A stretch of DNA of 38,374 bases from Sphingomonas sp. PAMC 26605 (GCF_000241485.1 NZ_JH584241.1:1394380-1432753), one strand, 5' to 3'; positions 15,635-23,694 are shown, counted from the stretch's first letter. The notes: generated by a model not told the origin, from the letters alone. Translations and numbers: made by a program.

Positions 15635-16381
15635 ATGGGTAGCTACGACGGTAAAAAGATCGTCATCATCGGCGGCACGAGCGGCATCGGGCTCACCACT
15701 GCGCAGATGCTCGTCAAAGGCGGCGCGCGCGTTCTGGTGACGGGTCGCTCGCAGAGCGCCTTGGACTCGACGCAGGCTGAACTCGGCCAAAACGGCACCG
15801 CCGTTCAAAGCGACGCGCGCTCGTTGACCGATCTGGACGCCCTCGCCACACGCGTGGAAGCCGAGTTCGGCACGATCGATCTGCTCTTCGTCAACGCCGG
15901 CTACAGCCTCTTCGCGCCGATCGAGACCGTGAACGAGGCGACCTATGACGAGGTGTTCAATCTGAACGCCAAAGGACCGTTCTTCGCCGCGCAAAAGCTC
16001 GCGTCGCTGATTCACCAGGGCGGCTCGATCGTCTTCACCACCGCGATCGCCAACGTCAAAGGCATGCCGCTGCTCGCCGCATATGGCGGCGCCAAGGCGG
16101 CGATGCGCTCGTTTGCGCGGACGTTCGCGGCTGAGCTGGCGCCCCAGGGAATCCGCGTCAATGCGGTGTCGCCCGGCCCGATCGACACGCCGATCATCGG
16201 CAAATCGCTTCCCGACAAGGCCATGGCCGCGCACGTCGTCGGGCAGTTCCGCGACACCAGTCCGCTGAAGCGGATCGGGACGTCGGAGGAAGTCGCGAAG
16301 GCCGTTCTCTTCCTGGCGTTCGACGCGACCTACACGACCGGCGCCGAGTTCCCGGTCGACGGCGGTCTGTCGCAGCTCTGA
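15635..16381 (+). CDS. SDR family oxidoreductase, first of a tandem pair
   Basis: A 248-residue SDR: GGTSGIG cofactor turn, FVNAGYS (variant of NNAG), AAYGGAK active site with Tyr and Lys present, SPGPIDTP and a C-terminal FPVDGGLSQL. The position 13 residues before the Tyr, usually Ser, is Ala in VFTTAIANVKG. VTGRSQ after strand 2 suggests NADP(H). GGAG precedes the ATG by about eight bases. It is followed 74 bases later by a close paralog, then by the haloalkane dehalogenase, so the three genes may be co-transcribed. The substrate is unknown. Confidence 0.92.
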   Translation: MGSYDGKKIVIIGGTSGIGLTTAQMLVKGGARVLVTGRSQSALDSTQAELGQNGTAVQSDARSLTDLDALATRVEAEFGTIDLLFVNAGYSLFAPIETVNEATYDEVFNLNAKGPFFAAQKLASLIHQGGSIVFTTAIANVKGMPLLAAYGGAKAAMRSFARTFAAELAPQGIRVNAVSPGPIDTPIIGKSLPDKAMAAHVVGQFRDTSPLKRIGTSEEVAKAVLFLAFDATYTTGAEFPVDGGLSQL

Positions 16382-16455
16382 CGGCCATCCGAGCTAGCTA
16401 CGTCCCTCAGATTGCAATCCGTCCGGCGGCCCGAGGGTCGCCGAGGAGAAAATAC

Positions 16456-17202
16456 ATGGATCGGTACGCAGGCAAACGGGCTGTCGTCATCGGCGGTACC
16501 AGCGGCATTGGCCTCGCCGCAGCGAAGATGCTCGTCGATGGCGGCGCGCGCGTTCTGGTGACGGGGCGCTCGCAAGGCGGCCTGGACCTGGCGCGCAAAG
16601 CGCTTGGCGACGACGCACTGGTCGTTTCGAGCGATGCAGCATCGCTCACCGATATCGATGCCCTCGCCACGCAGGTGAGGGACGCGTTCGACACGTTCGA
16701 CCTGCTCTTCGTCAATGCCGGTGTCGGGCTTTTCGCGCCTTTCGAACATACCAGCGAAGCCATGTATGACGACGTGTTCGCCGCGAACACGAAAGGACCG
16801 TTCTTCGCGGTCAAGGCGCTCGCGCCGCTGATCCATCGGGGCGGGTCCGTCGTCTTCACGACGGCGATCTCGAACGTGAAGGGCATGGCGATGCTCGCTG
16901 CGGCCGGAGCGACCAAGGCCGCGCTCCGGTCCTTCGCGCGGACCTTCGCCGTCGAACTGGCGCCCCACGGGATTCGCGTCAACGCGGTGTCGCCCGGCCC
17001 TACCGACACGCCGACCTGGGACAAGGCGTTTCCTGACAAGGAAACGGTCGCGCACCTCACCGGGCAGATGCGCGACGCCAATCCGATGAAACGGATGGGG
17101 ACGCCGGACGAAGTCGCCAGGGCGGTCCTCTTCCTCGCGTTCGACGCGACCTACACGACCGGCGCCGAGCTTCCGGTCGATGGCGGGCAGTCGCAATTCT
17201 GA
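16456..17202 (+). CDS. SDR paralog lacking the catalytic Tyr
   Basis: 248 residues, the same length as the preceding gene and identical over long stretches (GGARVLVTGRSQ, KGPFFA, GIRVNAVSPGP, VLFLAFDATYTTGAE). The YxxxK site reads AGATK, so the catalytic Tyr is Ala (codons GCG GCC GGA in the region where the paralog has GCA TAT GGC). The cofactor turn GGTSGIG is intact. This is a tandem duplicate that has lost the standard proton donor. It could be inactive, use another residue, or pair with its neighbour in a heteromer. A strong AGGAG precedes the ATG. The start of the dehalogenase gene follows the stop by 49 bases. Confidence 0.92.
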   Translation: MDRYAGKRAVVIGGTSGIGLAAAKMLVDGGARVLVTGRSQGGLDLARKALGDDALVVSSDAASLTDIDALATQVRDAFDTFDLLFVNAGVGLFAPFEHTSEAMYDDVFAANTKGPFFAVKALAPLIHRGGSVVFTTAISNVKGMAMLAAAGATKAALRSFARTFAVELAPHGIRVNAVSPGPTDTPTWDKAFPDKETVAHLTGQMRDANPMKRMGTPDEVARAVLFLAFDATYTTGAELPVDGGQSQF

Positions 17203-17251
17203 CGCGGCCGTGCCCACGCAAACCCCCTCGCAGGTTCCAAGGATCGACATC

Positions 17252-18145
17252 ATGACGCTGACCGACACACCTTTCGCCGAAAAGACGTTCATGACCGTCA
17301 ACGGCCAGCGAATGGCCTATATCGACGAGGGCGAAGGCGCTGCGATCGTCTTCTCGCACGGCAATCCGACCTCGTCCTATCTGTGGCGCAACATCATGCC
17401 GGCCTGCCAGGGGCTGGGCCGGCTGGTGGCGTGCGATCTGGTCGGTCAGGGAGATTCGGACAAGCTGCCGCACTCCGGACCCGACAGCTACAGCTATGCC
17501 GAACAGCGCAGCTACATGCACGCGCTGTGGGACACGCTCGATCTGGGCGACAATATCGTATTCGTCGTCCACGACTGGGGTTCGGCGCTCGCCTTCGACT
17601 ATGCGAGCAAGCACGCCGATCGGGTTCAGGGCATTGCCTATATGGAATCGATCGTGATGCCGCTAGAATGGGCCGATTTCGGCGAAGAGGTCCGCCCCGC
17701 GTTCCAGGCACTGCGGTCGCCCGCCGGCGACACGATGGTCCTGCAGGACAATATGTTCGTCGAGCAGCTGCTCCTGGGACTGGGCCGGCCACTCTCCGAC
17801 GCCGCGAAGACCGAATATCGCCGTCCCTTCCTCACCCCGGGCGAAGATCGGCGGCCAACCCTCAGCTGGCCGCGCCAGCTTCCCATCGCGGGCGAGCCGG
17901 CCGATGTGGTCGACGCCGTCAGCGCATATTCGCAGTGGTTGGCGACGACCCCGGTGCCGAAGCTCTATTTCCATGCGATTCCGGGGGTGATCGACCAGAA
18001 CCCGAACCAGGTCGCGTTCTGCCGGAGCTTTGCCAATCAGGAAGAGATTCAGGTGCAGGGCGCGCACTTCATCCCCGAAGACGATCCCGAAACCGTCGCT
18101 CCGGGCGTTGCCGCCTTCGTTCGTCGGTTGCGGGGAATTGCCTGA
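17252..18145 (+). CDS. Haloalkane dehalogenase, LinB-like (HLD-II)
   Basis: A 297-residue alpha/beta hydrolase that hydrolyses carbon-halogen bonds of haloalkanes to alcohols. Compared from memory with LinB (296 residues), all five catalytic residues fall at identical numbers: N38 (HGNPTSSYLWRN), D108 nucleophile and W109 (VVHDWGSALAFD), E132 (YMESIVMP) and H272 (GAHFIPEDDPE). Long blocks such as MAYIDEG, NPTSSYLWRNIMP and RRPTLSWPRQ-PIAG-PADVV also match. Position 247, which differs between LinB variants, is Ile here. AAGGA lies eight bases before the ATG. It sits after two SDR genes, which could oxidise the alcohol product. I leave the symbol empty because orthology to linB is not proven. 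Confidence 0.95.
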   Translation: MTLTDTPFAEKTFMTVNGQRMAYIDEGEGAAIVFSHGNPTSSYLWRNIMPACQGLGRLVACDLVGQGDSDKLPHSGPDSYSYAEQRSYMHALWDTLDLGDNIVFVVHDWGSALAFDYASKHADRVQGIAYMESIVMPLEWADFGEEVRPAFQALRSPAGDTMVLQDNMFVEQLLLGLGRPLSDAAKTEYRRPFLTPGEDRRPTLSWPRQLPIAGEPADVVDAVSAYSQWLATTPVPKLYFHAIPGVIDQNPNQVAFCRSFANQEEIQVQGAHFIPEDDPETVAPGVAAFVRRLRGIA

Positions 18146-18250
18146 CATCGGCACGGATTCAGAATAGGGGCGGAGCTCGGGAGGTGCCGGTCTTGCGCGG
18201 CGCGTCCCGGGCTCTGCCCTTGCCGATTTCGGATTCAGTAGGAGGTCGCA

Positions 18251-18952
18251 ATGCCTGGTTTACCGTATCGCACTGCCCTGATCATCGGCGCCGGGCCGGG
18301 CATCAGCGCGTCGCTGGCGCGGCGCCTGTCGCAGCTCGGCCTGCAAGTCGGCCTGGCGGCGCGCAATGCTGACAAGCTTCAGGCGCTTGCCGCTGAAACA
18401 GGCGCCGCAGCCTTTGCCGTCGACGCCGCGCAGTCTGAGCAAATGGCCCAGCTGTTCCTCGATATGGAGCGGCAGGTCGGCGCGCCCGATGTCGTGATCT
18501 ACAATGCGAGCGCGCGCGTCTTTGGCCCGCTCGCGAGCGTCGATCCCGCGGCGGTCGAGCAGGCGATCGCGGTCAGCGCGTTCGGCGCCTTTCTCGCGGC
18601 CCAGCAGGCCGCCAAACGCATGGAGCCGAACGGGCACGGCGCGATCTTCTTCACCGGCGCGAGCGCCGGCATAAAGGGCTTCGCCCAATCGGCGGCATTT
18701 GCGATCGGCAAGTTCGGGCTGCGCGGGCTTGCGCAGAGTGCTGCAAGGGAGCTGGGCCCGAAAGGGATTCACGTCGCGCACTTCACCATCGACGGCGGTG
18801 TCCGCTCGTCGCGCCGACCCGACCCGAGCGATGCGCCCGATAGCACGCTCGATCCCGATGCCATCGCGCAGACCTATATCGATGTCCTTGCGCAACCGCG
18901 AAACGCCTGGTCGCACGAAATCGACCTCCGTCCGTGGATCGAGCGGTTCTGA
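18251..18952 (+). CDS. Atypical SDR with Phe in place of the catalytic Tyr
   Basis: A 233-residue SDR with IIGAGPGIS as the cofactor turn, YNASA in place of NNAG and a Ser-containing TGASAGIKG. The active site reads FAIGK, with Phe instead of Tyr. The C-terminal GPKGIHVAHFTIDGGV resembles an SDR subgroup in which, as far as I recall, Phe at this position is common. That makes it a family trait rather than a fresh mutation. The strong AGGAGG is five bases before the ATG. It follows the dehalogenase by 105 bases on the same strand. Confidence 0.9.
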   Translation: MPGLPYRTALIIGAGPGISASLARRLSQLGLQVGLAARNADKLQALAAETGAAAFAVDAAQSEQMAQLFLDMERQVGAPDVVIYNASARVFGPLASVDPAAVEQAIAVSAFGAFLAAQQAAKRMEPNGHGAIFFTGASAGIKGFAQSAAFAIGKFGLRGLAQSAARELGPKGIHVAHFTIDGGVRSSRRPDPSDAPDSTLDPDAIAQTYIDVLAQPRNAWSHEIDLRPWIERF

Positions 18953-19112
18953 CGGGCGGCGAAATCTCCGCCATGCGGTCGCTGGCTCGGCCGAGCCTCT
19001 CGAGCCCACCAGATGATCCGATCGAACGCCTGGAAGCGCGGCATGGTTCTTCTCAACGTCACGCGCTGGCCGATCCGCACAAGCGAATTGTGTCCGACCT
19101 CGTTCTGCCATA

Positions 19113-19131
19113 TATAGCGATCGGTATAGAA
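19113..19131. promoter_or_regulatory. Operator TATA-N8-TATAGAA, copy 2
   Basis: TATA GCGATCGG TATAGAA ends 15 bases before the TetR start codon at 19147. Its centre is the symmetric CGATCG. The position is ideal for autorepression and points to this TetR as the factor that binds all three copies. Confidence 0.7.
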
Positions 19132-19146
19132 CATGGACTGAAAAAA

Positions 19147-19764
19147 ATGGGCCGTCCTCGCGAATTCGAAATCGACGACGCGATCGATAAGGCGACAGCC
19201 CTCTTCTGGCGCAACGGCTATGAGGGGACGTCGCTCAGCGATCTGACGAAAACGATCGGTATCTCTCCGCCGAGCTTCTACTTCGCTTTCGGCAGCAAGG
19301 AAGCGTTGTTCAAAACGGCCATCGAACGCTACTTCGTCGAGCAGAATAAGATCGCCGAGGCGGCTTTTCTGGAGCCCACGGCGCGAGCGGTCGCAGCGCA
19401 TTTTCTCTACGGCTACGCCGACGTGCTTACCGACGCGCGGCATGCGCCGGGCTGCCTCGCGATGAATAGCGCGCTTCCGTCCGCCGCCGGCGCGCCGCTG
19501 CGGGAATGGCTGGCCGGATTTCGAGAGGAGATGCGCAAGCGGCTCCGCGATCGCTTCGCCGAAGCGCGCGACGTCGAAAGCTCTCCCGCGGGGATGGACG
19601 CCGATGCGCTCTCGCGGCTGGTGCTGATCATCGCTTGGGGGATGGCCGTCGAAGCGCAATCCGGGGCAACGCGCACGGACTTGCGCCGGGCGATCGCGCT
19701 CGCGCTGGCGGTTTGGCCTGATGCCGCAGCTTCGAACGGCGCACACGCGGTCACCGGGCGCTAA
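19147..19764 (+). CDS. TetR family regulator (GRPREF subgroup), probable regulator of the TATAGAA regulon
   Basis: A 205-residue protein. MGRPREFEIDDAIDKATALFWRNGYEGTSLSDLTKTIGISPPSFYFAFGSKEALFKTAI forms the helix-turn-helix domain, and the ligand domain has APGCLAMNSALPSAAGAPLREWLAGF. The start ATG follows a run of A with GGA nine bases upstream. The frame is open upstream, but no ATG, GTG or TTG fits. An operator-like palindrome immediately upstream recurs before the SDR-VOC operon (4838) and the cupin operon (23698). That suggests this protein is the local regulator of both. Ligand unknown. Confidence 0.92.
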   Translation: MGRPREFEIDDAIDKATALFWRNGYEGTSLSDLTKTIGISPPSFYFAFGSKEALFKTAIERYFVEQNKIAEAAFLEPTARAVAAHFLYGYADVLTDARHAPGCLAMNSALPSAAGAPLREWLAGFREEMRKRLRDRFAEARDVESSPAGMDADALSRLVLIIAWGMAVEAQSGATRTDLRRAIALALAVWPDAAASNGAHAVTGR

Positions 19765-19812
19765 GCGGCGGGTCGGACGTTCGCGTTCGCCACGCCGCTC
19801 GGCCATCACCCG

Positions 19813-20298
19813 TCACGCGTGGCCGGTGAAAAACTCCGCCGCGATCTTCCACTGGCCGCCCACCCTGACCAGCTGCATCGTCTTCCAGCCCCAGATGTCC
19901 TCTTTTGCTGTGGTGTTCACGAACACGAGCGAAACCTGGGCGAGTGCGCCGTCCTGCGCGATGTGAATGTCCTGGAAACGCTGAGTGAAGGGCTCGCCTT
20001 CGAACACGCCTTTGCGGAAGTCTTCGTATCTGGCCGTATCCACCGACGTGCTTCCGGCATGTTGCGAAACCGGGATGCCGGAGAAGGGGATCGCCTTGCT
20101 GAGCAGCAGCGATTCGAAGAGCGCTTGGTTCTTCGTCGATACCGCCCGGGTATAGGTCCCGAGCACCGCCTCGATGGCCCGCCGATCGACGCCGCGGCTC
20201 TCGAAGGTCGCCGGCACGGGGGTACGATAGGATGCCGCTACGAGCGGGGTTGCCGATAGCGTCACGGCTGCAGCGGCGCGTAGCATCTTGAAAAGCAT
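19813..20298 (-). CDS. Exported SnoaL/NTF2-fold protein
   Basis: A 161-residue protein with a signal peptide (MLFKMLRAAAAVTLSATPLVAA). The NTF2-like cone fold follows: AIEAVLGTYTRAVSTKNQALFESLLL at the start and a C-terminal AQVSLVFVNTTAKEDIWGWKTMQLVRVGGQWKIAAEFFTG. The last stretch (W-K-I-A) is typical of DUF4440/SnoaL-like domains, which bind or isomerise small molecules. The role here is unknown. The ATG has only a weak GAGAG element. A frame open upstream to 20385 is arginine-rich and not believable. Confidence 0.8.
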   Translation of the reverse strand: MLFKMLRAAAAVTLSATPLVAASYRTPVPATFESRGVDRRAIEAVLGTYTRAVSTKNQALFESLLLSKAIPFSGIPVSQHAGSTSVDTARYEDFRKGVFEGEPFTQRFQDIHIAQDGALAQVSLVFVNTTAKEDIWGWKTMQLVRVGGQWKIAAEFFTGHA

Positions 20299-20396
20299 TT
20301 TCGGAAATCTCTCTCGTCTGGCACGGTGCCTCGCCCGCGTTCGACCTTGGCCGAACCCATGGCGAACCCCACCGCTGTATAGCAAGATTCCGCTCT

Positions 20397-20441
20397 TATA
20401 CCGGCTTTTCCGATGGAGTTGCCGCCATCGACGAAAAGAGT
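20397..20441 (-). pseudogene. Remnant of an SDR C-terminus
   Basis: The minus strand reads TLFVDGGNSIGKAGI, matching the C-terminal [15 protein letters not shown] of the SDR at 4005-4724. No other SDR motif surrounds it, and the frame continues past the expected stop into patternless residues. It is probably the tail of a deleted SDR gene left between the SnoaL-like gene and the intact SDR at 20637. The rest of 20299-20636 holds no supported gene. Confidence 0.5.
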
Positions 20442-20636
20442 CCGTCGCGCCCGCGTGAGCATCGATCCTTGGTCTTTACCTGCAGGGGAAGCGCGAAGGA
20501 TGCGCTTCCCCTGGGCGGCGTCGGTCGCACCGAACCTCGGTGGCGCGGCCCGTCTCGTCTCCCCCTTGGGCCGCGGCCCCGATGCGGTAGGCGTGCGGCT
20601 ATCTCGAGCCGCCGCGCCGCGCCGCGCCGTGGCGGC

Positions 20637-21383
20637 CTAGACCGCCGTCAGGCCGCCGTCGACCGGAAGGTCGATACCGGCGACGTAGCTGCTCAGGTCC
20701 GAGGCGAGGAACAAAGCCGCCGACGCGACCTCTTCGGGGCGTCCCGGCCGGCCCAGCGGGATCGTCGCGGTCATCTGCTTCCGGGCTTCGGCAGCGCCTT
20801 CCTTGGACGGGAACTGCCCCTCGAACATCGGCGTCTCGACCGGACCGGGGCTCAGCACGTTGGTCCTGATCTGCCGATCCTTGAATTCGCTGGTCCAGGT
20901 CCGCGCCAACGACCGCAACGCCGCCTTGCTGGCGCTGTAGGTGCTGCGGCCGGGCAAGCCCATGGTTTTGCCCGCGGATGCCACGAGGATGATCGACGCC
21001 CCGTCGTTCAGATAGGGCAGCGCCTTTTGCACCGTGAAATACGTCCCGCGGGCGTTGGCGTTGAACGTCGCGTCGAAATGCTCGGGCGTCACCGCGACCG
21101 TCAGCACCTTTTCGACAAACGCCGCAGCCGCGAAGATCACGTCGATCTTGCCCTTCTTCGCGACGATCTCATACAGACGGTCGAGGTCCTCGAGCTTCGA
21201 GATGTCGGCTTGAACGGCCGTGACGTTCTTGCCGATGTCAACGACGGCTTGGTCGAGCTCGGCCTGGCGGCGACCGACGATGAAGACATAGGCGCCCTCT
21301 TCGGCGAACCGCTTGGCGGTTGCGAGGCCGATGCCGCTGCTGCCCCCCGTCACGACGGCGATCTTGGTGTTCAATAGCGACAT
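20637..21383 (-). CDS. SDR family oxidoreductase
   Basis: A 248-residue SDR with GGSSGIG, catalytic Ser in LVASAGK, YSASK active site, SPGPVETP and a C-terminal LPVDGGLTAV. The NNAG element is replaced by FAAAAF, which may alter the cofactor cleft. VGRR after strand 2 suggests NADPH. GAGGAAAA precedes the ATG by about eight bases. It is the last gene of the cupin / duplicated-domain / CMD-like / SDR series on the minus strand, with 80-100 base gaps between genes. The operator at 23695-23716 probably controls all of them. Confidence 0.92.
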   Translation of the reverse strand: MSLLNTKIAVVTGGSSGIGLATAKRFAEEGAYVFIVGRRQAELDQAVVDIGKNVTAVQADISKLEDLDRLYEIVAKKGKIDVIFAAAAFVEKVLTVAVTPEHFDATFNANARGTYFTVQKALPYLNDGASIILVASAGKTMGLPGRSTYSASKAALRSLARTWTSEFKDRQIRTNVLSPGPVETPMFEGQFPSKEGAAEARKQMTATIPLGRPGRPEEVASAALFLASDLSSYVAGIDLPVDGGLTAV

Positions 21384-21468
21384 GGTGTTTTCCTCATTCG
21401 TTGGACGCGACGCCCGGGGGAGCGTCTTGCCGACCAGCGCGCCAGCTCGGCACGCCGTTCTGTCGGGA

Positions 21469-22092
21469 TTACCCCTGGCCTGAGCCGCCCTGCTTAACCG
21501 CTAACCCGGCAGGATTGCTCGTTGTCACGGTGCTGACCTTGTCGCTGCTCTCCAGCGGGACACGGTTGCCATTGAGACACAGCGCCATCAAAACGAAGAC
21601 CGAGATCGACAGGATATATTTGCGAGTCAAAACCTCACCGAATGTGGCCAGCATTTCGCTCAGCGTTGCGTCGGTCAGCGTCTTGGCGCCGGTCAACTCG
21701 TCGCACGCACGGCACAGCAGGATATAATCCGATCCGACGCCAGTGACGGGCCCATCCGAGGCGAAGGCGGCGATTTCGTCTTCGCTGAGCCCTACGTTAC
21801 GGCCGATCGACGAATGGATCTGCCACTCATAGGGGGCGTTGCACTGCTTGGCGACGCGCATCATGCACGTCTGCCGGTGCTTCGGGTCGATGCCCTCGGG
21901 GCCGAAGATCGCGTTGACCGTATCGATCACGCCCGCGAAGTGCGCGCCGGTTCCGGCGAACATCTTGACGACGTTGAGCGTCGTGTCGGGCTGATAGGCA
22001 CTGCCGTAATAGGCCTCGATAACCGGCCTGATGACGTCGTCGTCGGGGAGCGGCACTGACACCGCTGCCGCATAGCTTGTTGGAAAGGTCAT
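21469..22092 (-). CDS. Carboxymuconolactone decarboxylase-family (AhpD-like) protein
   Basis: About 207 residues. The centre shows the CMD/AhpD-fold pattern: RQTCMMRVAKQCNAPYEWQIHSSIGRNVGLSEDEIAAF, with the usual Y-E-W-x2-H and a G-L-S-x-x-E-I helix. It then has RACDELTGAKTLTDATLSEM and YILSISVFVLMALCLNGNRVP. The family includes decarboxylases and CxxC peroxidase reductases. No CxxC is present here, so the reaction is unknown. I prefer the ATG at 22092, which has GAGGA eight bases upstream, over the ATG at 22122, which adds ten residues. Second to last in the minus-strand operon. Confidence 0.87.
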   Translation of the reverse strand: MTFPTSYAAAVSVPLPDDDVIRPVIEAYYGSAYQPDTTLNVVKMFAGTGAHFAGVIDTVNAIFGPEGIDPKHRQTCMMRVAKQCNAPYEWQIHSSIGRNVGLSEDEIAAFASDGPVTGVGSDYILLCRACDELTGAKTLTDATLSEMLATFGEVLTRKYILSISVFVLMALCLNGNRVPLESSDKVSTVTTSNPAGLAVKQGGSGQG

Positions 22093-22175
22093 AGCCGAAG
22101 TCCTCGTTTTGATCTGGTCCATGATGATGTCTCGTCCTGTGGTCTGGTGTTGGGTGCATGTTCGCGTGAGACCAA

Positions 22176-22961
22176 TCAGCCCTTTGCCGCCGCGATGCGC
22201 GCCGCGCTCAGCGCCGTCTCCCCGACCCTGACGCCCAATCGGTGCGCGGTTTCATTCACGGCCGAGATGATGCCCTGGGTCAGCGTCGATTCGCCGTCGC
22301 CGATGCACGCCAAAGCCGCAGCGACCGTCGCGGCGGCAATCCCGTCGGAATCGAGCATCGGAAGGCACGCGGCGCCCGCACGATCGACGCCGAAGCCGGC
22401 ATCGTTGAAGAAGACGAGACGCGGCCCGAACGCACGCGCCATCGGAGCGGCCGTCGCGCCGCCGTGGCTACCGCTCGCCACGACCAGTCCGGCATCTTCT
22501 GACGTCGCGAGCGAGATCGAGCCGATGCAGAGGACGCCGTCGATGAAGGTGCGTCGCTCTACCGGCGGCGCCACGTTCGCGTCGTGGGGCCAGGGCGCGG
22601 CCTTCAGGAGCTCGACGGCGTGTGCGACGGTCTGGCCGTTCGCTACGCCACACGCGGCGGCAAGTGTATTGGCGCGACTGATGATCCCGCGTTCGAGCAT
22701 GTCCGCGGCATCGCCGACCCGCGCGCTGTCGGCCGCGACGGCCGCCATGGCCATGCCGTGCTGGTCCGCCCAGGGCAGACCACTGACGCCCGCCTCGTCC
22801 CGACCGATGCTGCAATCATGATGGATTGCAGCACGCGCGCCAGCCTTGGCCGAGAAATACGCCGCATAGGCGGTAGCGTTCGACCCGCCGAGAACGACGC
22901 CGCCGTCGGCTTCCCGAGGAAGCCCGGTCACGCCGTCGATCACGATGAGCGGAACGGTCAT
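22176..22961 (-). CDS. Unrecognised protein with an internal two-fold duplication
   Basis: 261 residues, family not recognised. Its two halves can be aligned. About residues 20-125: GGVVLGGSNATAYAAYF, ADSARVGDAADMLERGIISRANTLAAACGV, NGQTVAHAVELL. About 155-257: AGLVVASGSHGGATAAPMA, ALACIGDGESTLTQGIISAVNETAHRLGV, VGETALSAARIA. Each half also has a [DH]-x5-D-x-A-G/A-L-P stretch (IGRDEAGVSGLP and GVDRAGAACLP). An ancient gene duplication giving a pseudo-symmetric fold is likely, and conserved Asp and Asn suggest a binding or catalytic site in each half. The start ATG overlaps the stop of a 17-codon ORF with a good ribosome binding site. It lies in the cupin-CMD-SDR operon. Confidence 0.75.
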   Translation of the reverse strand: MTVPLIVIDGVTGLPREADGGVVLGGSNATAYAAYFSAKAGARAAIHHDCSIGRDEAGVSGLPWADQHGMAMAAVAADSARVGDAADMLERGIISRANTLAAACGVANGQTVAHAVELLKAAPWPHDANVAPPVERRTFIDGVLCIGSISLATSEDAGLVVASGSHGGATAAPMARAFGPRLVFFNDAGFGVDRAGAACLPMLDSDGIAAATVAAALACIGDGESTLTQGIISAVNETAHRLGVRVGETALSAARIAAAKG

Positions 22962-23011
22962 GCCGCTGCTGCCCCCGCGACAGCGGCATCTGATGTTGCG
23001 GATGCAGACAT
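22958..23011 (-). CDS. 17-residue leader ORF overlapping the next gene
   Basis: ATG at 23011 is preceded by AAAGGA six to seven bases upstream. It encodes MSASATSDAAVAGAAAA and ends with TGA overlapping the ATG of the 261-residue gene (ATGA). The downstream start itself has no good ribosome binding site, so translation by coupling is plausible. Alternatively a frameshift separates a short N-terminal extension from the main protein. The peptide is low in complexity and has no known relative that I recognise. Confidence 0.4.
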   Translation of the reverse strand: MSASATSDAAVAGAAAA

Positions 23012-23060
23012 TGTGGTTCCTTTGCTGCGGGGGCAGGTCCGAGGTCTGGCGGCTTGCGCC

Positions 23061-23591
23061 CTAGGCCGCCTTCCGCTCTGTGCCGAACACGACCATGAGG
23101 ATCACGCAAGGGGCGTCCGAGCGGTTGTGGAATTCGTGAAAGGCGCCGTTCTGCACGAAGAAATCGCCCTCTTTGGCGGTGGTCGTGTGGACCTGGCCGT
23201 CTTCACCCGGATAGGCGATATCGACTTCGCCCTTGAGCACGACCGCGAGATCGATCGTGTCGGTCCGGTGCATCGCGCCGCCATGCTCGCTCTGGGTCAT
23301 GCCTCCGCCGGTGCCGAAGTCGATCTTGGCCATCAGGGCCCCGAGATCCGTCTCGCCCGCTGTCTCGGGGGGGACGACCTGGAGATCGACGCGGACCGAG
23401 TCTTTCGGACCGAAGATTCCCATCTGCTGGTACGCGCCAAGCACTTGCTCAGGCGTAAGGGGCAATTGGGGAATCTGGTCGAAGCCCCAAATATTGGTCA
23501 CCCGGTCGGCAGTGTCGGTATCGAGAAGATCGTCGACTTGCATGACAACGCCGGTCTTGCTCTCGGCGCTTACGATTCTGCGCATCTTCAT
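23061..23591 (-). CDS. Cupin-domain protein
   Basis: A 176-residue protein. The C-terminal half (about 100-175) is a cupin barrel: GGAMHRTDTIDLAVVLKGEVDIAY, then KEGDFFVQNGAFHEFHNRSDAPCVILMVV. The two motifs contain His and Glu residues suited to one metal ion. The N-terminal 80 residues are a separate, mostly strand-forming segment. Related cupins are often dioxygenases or ligand-binding proteins. AAAGGAG precedes the ATG by nine bases. It heads the minus-strand operon, and a perfect TTCTATA-N8-TATAGAA operator lies about 100 bases upstream. Confidence 0.88.
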   Translation of the reverse strand: MKMRRIVSAESKTGVVMQVDDLLDTDTADRVTNIWGFDQIPQLPLTPEQVLGAYQQMGIFGPKDSVRVDLQVVPPETAGETDLGALMAKIDFGTGGGMTQSEHGGAMHRTDTIDLAVVLKGEVDIAYPGEDGQVHTTTAKEGDFFVQNGAFHEFHNRSDAPCVILMVVFGTERKAA

Positions 23592-23694
23592 CTCGTCGTC
23601 TCCTTTGAAAAATGGACTGGCTATGCGTCGCGACGGTGGTCGGCACGATCTCCACCGTGAGGTGACACCGCTTCGCGACTGACCGCCGGAACGT

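Noticed and set aside
15635..18145. A lin-type HCH degradation operon
   Set aside because: Only the dehalogenase resembles a lin gene. There is no linA-like dehydrochlorinase or IS element, and the adjacent SDRs are not recognisably LinC.
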